From the NCBI GenBank assembly GCA_036971475.1, contig JBAIZL010000002.1, positions 335,072,820 through 335,136,819 of the forward strand: 64,000 nucleotides of DNA. The letters are read 5' to 3'. Source of the DNA: Prosapia bicincta (lineage: Eukaryota; Arthropoda; Insecta; Hemiptera; Cercopidae). Position numbers and translations under genes: made by a program. Position 1 is the first letter of the stretch. Every line of letters starts with the position of its first letter. Below the pieces are notes generated by a model. It was not told the origin of the DNA, did not search any database, and saw nothing but the letters and a program-made list of their open reading frames with translations. This document shows, one piece after another, positions 58,858-64,000 of this stretch.

Positions 58858-59397
58858 TTAATGTACTTGTAAAATTTGACCTTTGCACAAATTTTCATTG
58901 CTTAAATCACATGAATCCTGCTTGTGGAACATTTCAATGTTTAATAAATCATTACTGTTAAAGTAAGCTGGATTTGTGAACACTTTTGCAACAAATTTAT
59001 CCAGTTGTTTATGTTCTAACCATTCCTGAATAAAAACAGAATTTGAATCTGATATTATAATTGTTTCACATCCCTTGTTATTTAACCATTGTAATAGACG
59101 ATCCATTCCTGTTACAGCAGATATATTATGCATTGCCTTCATAATATCTTGTTTCTTGACATTCTGGTTATGTAAAATTTTAAACACTTCTCGCATATAC
59201 AATGTCCAGCCTTTGAAAGTATGAAGTGCTTCAACTTCTTCTGGAATATTGTCTGCCATTTTGTATTCAACTAGATCACTATTTTCTTGAACTATGGTGC
59301 ATAGTAAACCTATGAACTGTTTGCACAGCCTAGGCTTTTTATTTGGCTGTTGAATCTCGGGTGTTTCATTAGATTCAGGATTGTGCCTACATTGTTC
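58858..59397 (-). pseudogene. PHOSPHO1/PHOSPHO2-like HAD phosphatase fragment
   Basis: The open frame from 59397 (after TGA) contains TIVQENSDLVEYKMADNIPE, GWTLYMREVFKILHNQNVKK, IIISDSNSVFIQEWLEHKQL, KVFTNPAYFNSNDLLNIEMF and NLCKGQILQ, colinear with PHOSPHO1/2 (phosphoethanolamine/pyridoxal-phosphate phosphatases). The ISDSNS motif II is intact. The N-terminal nucleophile motif (DFDHTI in the family) reads GLLCTI here, so both catalytic Asps are absent. The C-terminal GDGxND motif is not found: the frame stops at ILQVH. A donor-like CAA|gtacat at the end could mark an intron, so a real, divergent, partly seen gene is possible. I favour a pseudogene or truncated copy. Confidence 0.6.
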
Positions 59398-59400
59398 TCA

Positions 59401-60177
59401 TTTAGTACTTACTTTTTAAAATATGTGCATTGATTTACAAATAGTTTCTTCATCTTCCTAGCAAATTTGATATCGAATGTCTCTAAAAAATTACTTATTT
59501 GTTTCTTGTATACACAACTTTATTGGAGATATTGTATTTAGGAATTAAACATACTACCTACTTTACATTAATCTTCCCATAATAGGAGTTGTTTTGCCAG
59601 TGCTGTTATTATTCAGATTTGTAGATTAGCTACTTTCAAGCAAAATGTGTTCTTTAAGTTGTGTGTTTTATGTCAGCTTATGTTACCAACTATTTGGTGA
59701 CTTCTTAGATTCTATTGATTTTTGTTCTAGATATTAAAAACCTTATTTTGCAGGGACTAACAAATTCCTGATTTGAAAAATAATCAGTTAATTCTTGCCA
59801 GAAATCGATGCAAAAAATAAAAAAAATTTGAAAATCTTTTAAGGGATGGTTGGAGGTTACTGTTTTGTTTTGTGTGGAGCTTTATTTTTAAAAACAAATT
59901 GACTTAAAAAACTAAAGATCAGCTAGAATGAAGAATTTCTTAGCAGAATATTAGTGTCATCTAATGATGTAGGTGAAGTAGAAATTGAAGATGATAAAAA
60001 TCAAGATGGAAGTTGAGAAATAAAAGTGCCGGACTCCACTCCCATGTTGCATAGCTGCTGGAGTTTCACCTGAAAAAATCAGCATAATTTTAGAACGGAG
60101 AATTGATGAGTATATTCTTAAATTAACCTAACACAGTTTGTTTTGCTCTAATTTATATGATGAAACAAACAGTATTA
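59401..60177 (+). other. intergenic spacer
   Basis: AT-rich; nothing recognised before the satellite array. Confidence 0.4.
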
Positions 60178-62587
60178 GTAAAATGTGTTACTCAGATTCT
60201 ATGTTTGGTGGAAATGAAACCTGTTTCAGTTATAGCTCAACTATTTGCATTGTCTTTGTGCATTGTGAAAGCAGTTTCTGATTTCATTAAAATGTGTTAC
60301 ACAGATTCTATGTTTGGTGGAAATGAAACCTGTTTCAGTTATAGCTCAACTGTTTGCATTGTCTTTGTGCATTGTGAAAGCAGTTTCTGATTTCATTAAA
60401 ATGTGTTACACAGATTCTATGTTTGGTGGAAATGAAACCTGTTTCAGTTATAGCTCAACTGTTTGCATTGTCTTTGTGCATTGTGAAAGCAGTTTCTGAT
60501 TTCATTAAAATGTGTTACTCAGATTCTATGTTTGGTGGAAATGAAACCTGTTTCAGTTATAGCTTAACTGTTTGCATTGTCTTTGTGCATTGTGAAAGCA
60601 GCTTCTGATTTCATTAAAATGTGTTACACAGATTCTATGTTTGGTGGAAATGAAACCTGTTTCAGTTATAGCTTAACTGTTTGCATTGTCTTTGTGCATT
60701 GTGAAAGCAGTTTCTGATTTCATTAAAATGTGTTACACAGATTCTATGTTTGGTGGAAATGAAACCTGTTTCAGTTATAGCTCAACTGTTTGCATTGTCT
60801 TTGTGCATTGTGAAAGCAGTTTCTGATTTCATTAAAATGTGTTACACAGATTCTATGTTTGGTGGAAATGAAACCTGTTTCAGTTATAGCTCAACTATTT
60901 GCATTGTCTTTGTGCATTGTGAAAGCAGTTTCTGATTTCATTAAAATGTGTTACACAGATTCTATGTTTGGTGGAAATGAAACCTGTTTCAGTTATAGCT
61001 CAACTGTTTGCATTGTCTTTGTGCATTGTGAAAGCAGTTTCTGATTTCATTAAAATGTGTTACACAGATTCTATGTTTGGTGGAAATGAAACCTGTTTCA
61101 GTTATAGCTCAACTGTTTGCATTGTCTTTGTGCATTGTGAAAGCAGTTTCTGATTTCATTAAAATGTGTTACACAGATTCTATGTTTGGTGGAAATGAAA
61201 CCTGTTTCAGTTATAGCTCAACTGTTTGCATTGTCTTTGTGCATTGTGAAAGCAGTTTCTGATTTCATTAAAATGTGTTACACAGATTCTATGTTTGGTG
61301 GAAATGAAACCTGTTTCAGTTATAGCTCAACTATTTGCATTGTCTTTGTGCATTGTGAAAGCAGTTTCTGATTTCATTAAAATGTGTTACACAGATTCTA
61401 TGTTTGGTGGAAATGAAACCTGTTTCAGTTATAGCTCAACTGTTTGCATTGTCTTTGTGCATTGTGAAAGCAGTTTCTGATTTCATTAAAATGTGTTACA
61501 CAGATTCTATGTTTGGTGGAAATGAAACCTGTTTCAGTTATAGCTCAACTGTTTGCATTGTCTTTGTGCATTGTGAAAGCAGTTTCTGATTTCATTAAAA
61601 TGTGTTACACAGATTCTATGTTTGGTGGAAATGAAACCTGTTTCAGTTATAGCTCAACTATTTGCATTGTCTTTGTGCATTGTGAAAGCAGTTTCTGATT
61701 TCATTAAAATGTGTTACACAGATTCTATGTTTGGTGGAAATGAAACCTGTTTCAGTTATAGCTCAACTGTTTGCATTGTCTTTGTGCATTGTGAAAGCAG
61801 TTTCTGATTTCATTAAAATGTGTTACACAGATTCTATGTTTGGTGGAAATGAAACCTGTTTCAGTTATAGCTCAACTGTTTGCATTGTCTTTGTGCATTG
61901 TGAAAGCAGTTTCTGATTTCATTAAAATGTGTTACTCAGATTCTATGTTTGGTGGAAATGAAACCTGTTTCAGTTATAGCTTAACTGTTTGCATTGTCTT
62001 TGTGCATTGTGAAAGCAGTTTCTGATTTCATTAAAATGTGTTACACAGATTCTATGTTTGGTGGAAATGAAACCTGTTTCAGTTATAGCTTAACTGTTTG
62101 CATTGTCTTTGTGCATTGTGAAAGCAGTTTCTGATTTCATTAAAATGTGTTACACAGATTCTATGTTTGGTGGAAATGAAACCTGTTTCAGTTATAGCTC
62201 AACTGTTTGCATTGTCTTTGTGCATTGTGAAAGCAGTTTCTGATTTCATTAAAATGTGTTACACAGATTCTATGTTTGGTGGAAATGAAACCTGTTTCAG
62301 TTATAGCTCAACTATTTGCATTGTCTTTGTGCATTGTGAAAGCAGTTTCTGATTTCATTAAAATGTGTTACACAGATTCTATGTTTGGTGGAAATGAAAC
62401 CTGTTTCAGTTATAGCTCAACTATTTGCATTGTCTTTGTGCATTGTGAAAGCAGTTTCTGATTTCATTAAAATGTGTTACACAGATTCTATGTTTGGTGG
62501 AAATGAAACCTGTTTCAGTTATAGCTCAACTATTTGCATTGTCTTTGTGCATTGTGAAAGCAGTTTCTGATTTCATTAAAATGTGTT
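60178..62587 (+). repeat. 109-bp satellite array, about 22 copies
   Basis: Unit AAAATGTGTTACACAGATTC ... AAAGCAGTTTCTGATTTCAT, period 109 bp, head to tail. Units differ at only three or four sites (TTACTCAG/TTACACAG, GCTCAAC/GCTTAAC, AACTATTT/AACTGTTT). Copies 4-5 and 17-18 share the GCTTAAC variant, and copies 1-7 match 14-20 in order, which implies a 13-unit higher-order duplication. Short 61-codon frames recur in each unit and are by-products. Confidence 0.97.
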
Positions 62588-63281
62588 AATATCTTATATT
62601 TTACAAATCCTTATAGATTTTGAGGTTAATTTCTAGTATGGATATTCTACAAGGGTGGGTTGTAGGATATTCAGTACAAGGATGAGGAACACCCACTCAA
62701 TATGTTGTGTTAAAGTAACACACAATATAGAAAAAAAGATTCTTAATTTCTGATAGGAGAGAGTAGCAAGTAGATACCTCTCTTTGACTCCACTTTGAGT
62801 TCAAGTTGTCTAAAGGCTAGAGCATTGATATAATTTTCCTCATCTGTTAGTACTAGAAATGACCTGTTCCTTATCTACCTTCCTTTCTACTCGCCTTTCT
62901 TTATCCTTCCTGAGGGAAACTATTTAAACCATTGTTGATGACAGAATTTGTTAACAGAGATGAGAAAACAACAGTTTTTCTTATTAACACTGTCAAGCAA
63001 TTACAGAAGTCATACAAGCAAGAAATATTTAAATCCTCAGTTCTTTTCTATTTCAAGATGAATCACTGTTAAGCTGAAATAAGAGATCAAATAAGAATGG
63101 AAGAGACGTGCAAGTCTAGGTGCAGGAAGGTTTACAAATATCCTGCTAGGTTACCTAGGTTTTGTTTTACCTGTGAAATGTTAGACTAAAGTATTTTTCA
63201 TATTCATAGTTCACATTGGTAAACATTTATTCTCTGACCATTTGGATCAATATATCTCGAAGAAATTAAAAGATGTTATTT
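62588..63281 (+). other. intergenic spacer
   Basis: No recognised gene. Small inverted repeat ATATGTTGTGTTAAAGTAACACACAATAT near 62700. Confidence 0.4.
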
Positions 63282-63315
63282 AACCCTCAAAGGGCTAGTA
63301 ATGTATTCAGCTCAC

Positions 63316-63452
63316 CATTAAGTACATGGACGTAAACATTAGTTGAAGCAACGTCTGCTATGGCACAGGTATAGTTGCCAGAGTCCAGCATGTTTGCGTT
63401 CGCTATGAACAGCCTGCTCTTGGCTCCATTTGTCACGATGTCGGTCTTTACA
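63316..63452 (-). CDS. Dpr-family immunoglobulin-domain exon (partial gene)
   Basis: On the minus strand, acceptor ttgcag|TGTAAAG (AG at 63453-63454) and donor AATG|gtgagc (from 63315) bound 137 bp encoding 45 whole residues. It includes SRLFIANANMLDSGNYTCAI and ASTNVYVHVLN. DSGNYTC is the C-terminal cysteine motif of an Ig domain, and VHVLNG(E) at a G-split junction is typical of the second Ig domain of Dpr (defective proboscis extension response) cell-surface proteins. These pair with DIP proteins in neuronal wiring. Other exons lie outside the window on both sides of the intron; which dpr paralogue this is cannot be told. Confidence 0.8.
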
Positions 63453-64000
63453 CTGCAACAAGTTAAAGAATTTGTTCATTGAATATTCAAAGAAAACTTT
63501 TAGTGTTTATAAAATAAAAATATTATTTAAACATTACAATGAAAAAGATGATAGGAAGGATAAAATCTTATACAAATATTGCTCTTAATACATGATTTCA
63601 ATATCAATACTCTTATAATGTCAACATAATAAACATATAAAAATTATCAAATACTGTATATACTACAACATATATACGTATTGTAAAATACTAATATATT
63701 TTTATTATTTAAAATATAAATGCTTTTGGTAATTTTTTAGTAAATGATATAAGTTTTCCTTAGTTGCAGAATATTTGTAACTAAGATAGGATTATAATGT
63801 CAGTACTTTTATAGTTTCTGGACTTTTCCTTTTTTTTACGCTGTTTTGAACAAATAAAGCTTAATTTTGACCATTATTATTCCACCTGTCTAACACCAGG
63901 AATTCATTTTGACTCTTACTTAACCTTATCTTAATTCTTCCAGCCTTCTTTTCTTCTTCCTATCAGGGAGAGCAACAAATGTCCACCTCTCCGTGACCTT
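63453..64000 (-). other. intron upstream of the Dpr-like exon
   Basis: AT-rich; nothing else recognised to the window end. Confidence 0.5.

Noticed and set aside
60314..62570. Repeated 61-codon frames in the 109-bp array
   Set aside because: Same frame recurring once per satellite unit; overlaps neighbours and has no gene signals.
60178..62587. CRISPR-like regular repeat
   Set aside because: Direct repeats without unique spacers in a eukaryotic genome; a simple satellite.
1..64000. tRNA, rRNA or other structural RNA genes
   Set aside because: None noticed by eye on either strand; this is not a substitute for a covariance-model scan.

Overview
This is animal genomic DNA, almost certainly from an insect. 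Coding sequence is split by GT-AG introns, base composition is very AT-rich, and the mobile elements (piggyBac, mariner/Tc1, Tigger, hAT, Mutator-like, Penelope-like, non-LTR) are typical of arthropods. The species cannot be read from the sequence; a hemipteran-like genome is only a guess.

Layout. Positions 56-34719 (+) hold the C-terminal part of ash1, the histone H3K36 methyltransferase of the trithorax group. I could place 14 exons with matching reading phases, giving 963 residues and a stop codon. Domain order is AWS, SET, post-SET, bromodomain, PHD finger and BAH, followed by the conserved C-terminal tail. The gene's N-terminal half lies before the window. The introns are large and full of transposons: a hAT-like element (2488-3890), two piggyBac-type elements (4337-5750, 13829-14868), a Tc1 element (16977-18302), (TA)n-flanked hairpin elements, a Penelope-like GIY-YIG fragment (24991-25272), mariner relics, a mariner carrying a nested hAT (29418-31062) and a 5'-truncated non-LTR retrotransposon with a 14-bp target duplication (32982-34221).

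Downstream of ash1 (34720-63300) I see no intact gene. The region holds a large fold-back repeat (36640-37163), a tandemly duplicated hairpin (41102-41971), a Tigger/pogo element with a 302-bp insertion inside its transposase (42657-45281), a 32-bp minisatellite (46721-47741), a mariner (48176-49405), a TIR element with a nested hairpin (51341-52708), a decayed piggyBac (from 53963), a Mutator-like element (57614-about 58760), a PHOSPHO1/2-like phosphatase fragment on the minus strand (58858-59397) and a 109-bp satellite of about 22 copies (60178-62587). Near the right edge, one exon (63316-63452, minus) encodes the end of an immunoglobulin domain of the Dpr type, so a second, convergent gene begins there.

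The most interesting pattern runs across repeat families. Several inverted-repeat families that otherwise differ in sequence share one local design: a CTGANGA-like heptamer, a short perfect hairpin, then GAAA or AAAA. That is the layout of the hammerhead ribozyme core known from Penelope-like elements. The copies here look partly decayed, but the recurrence is worth a structural search.
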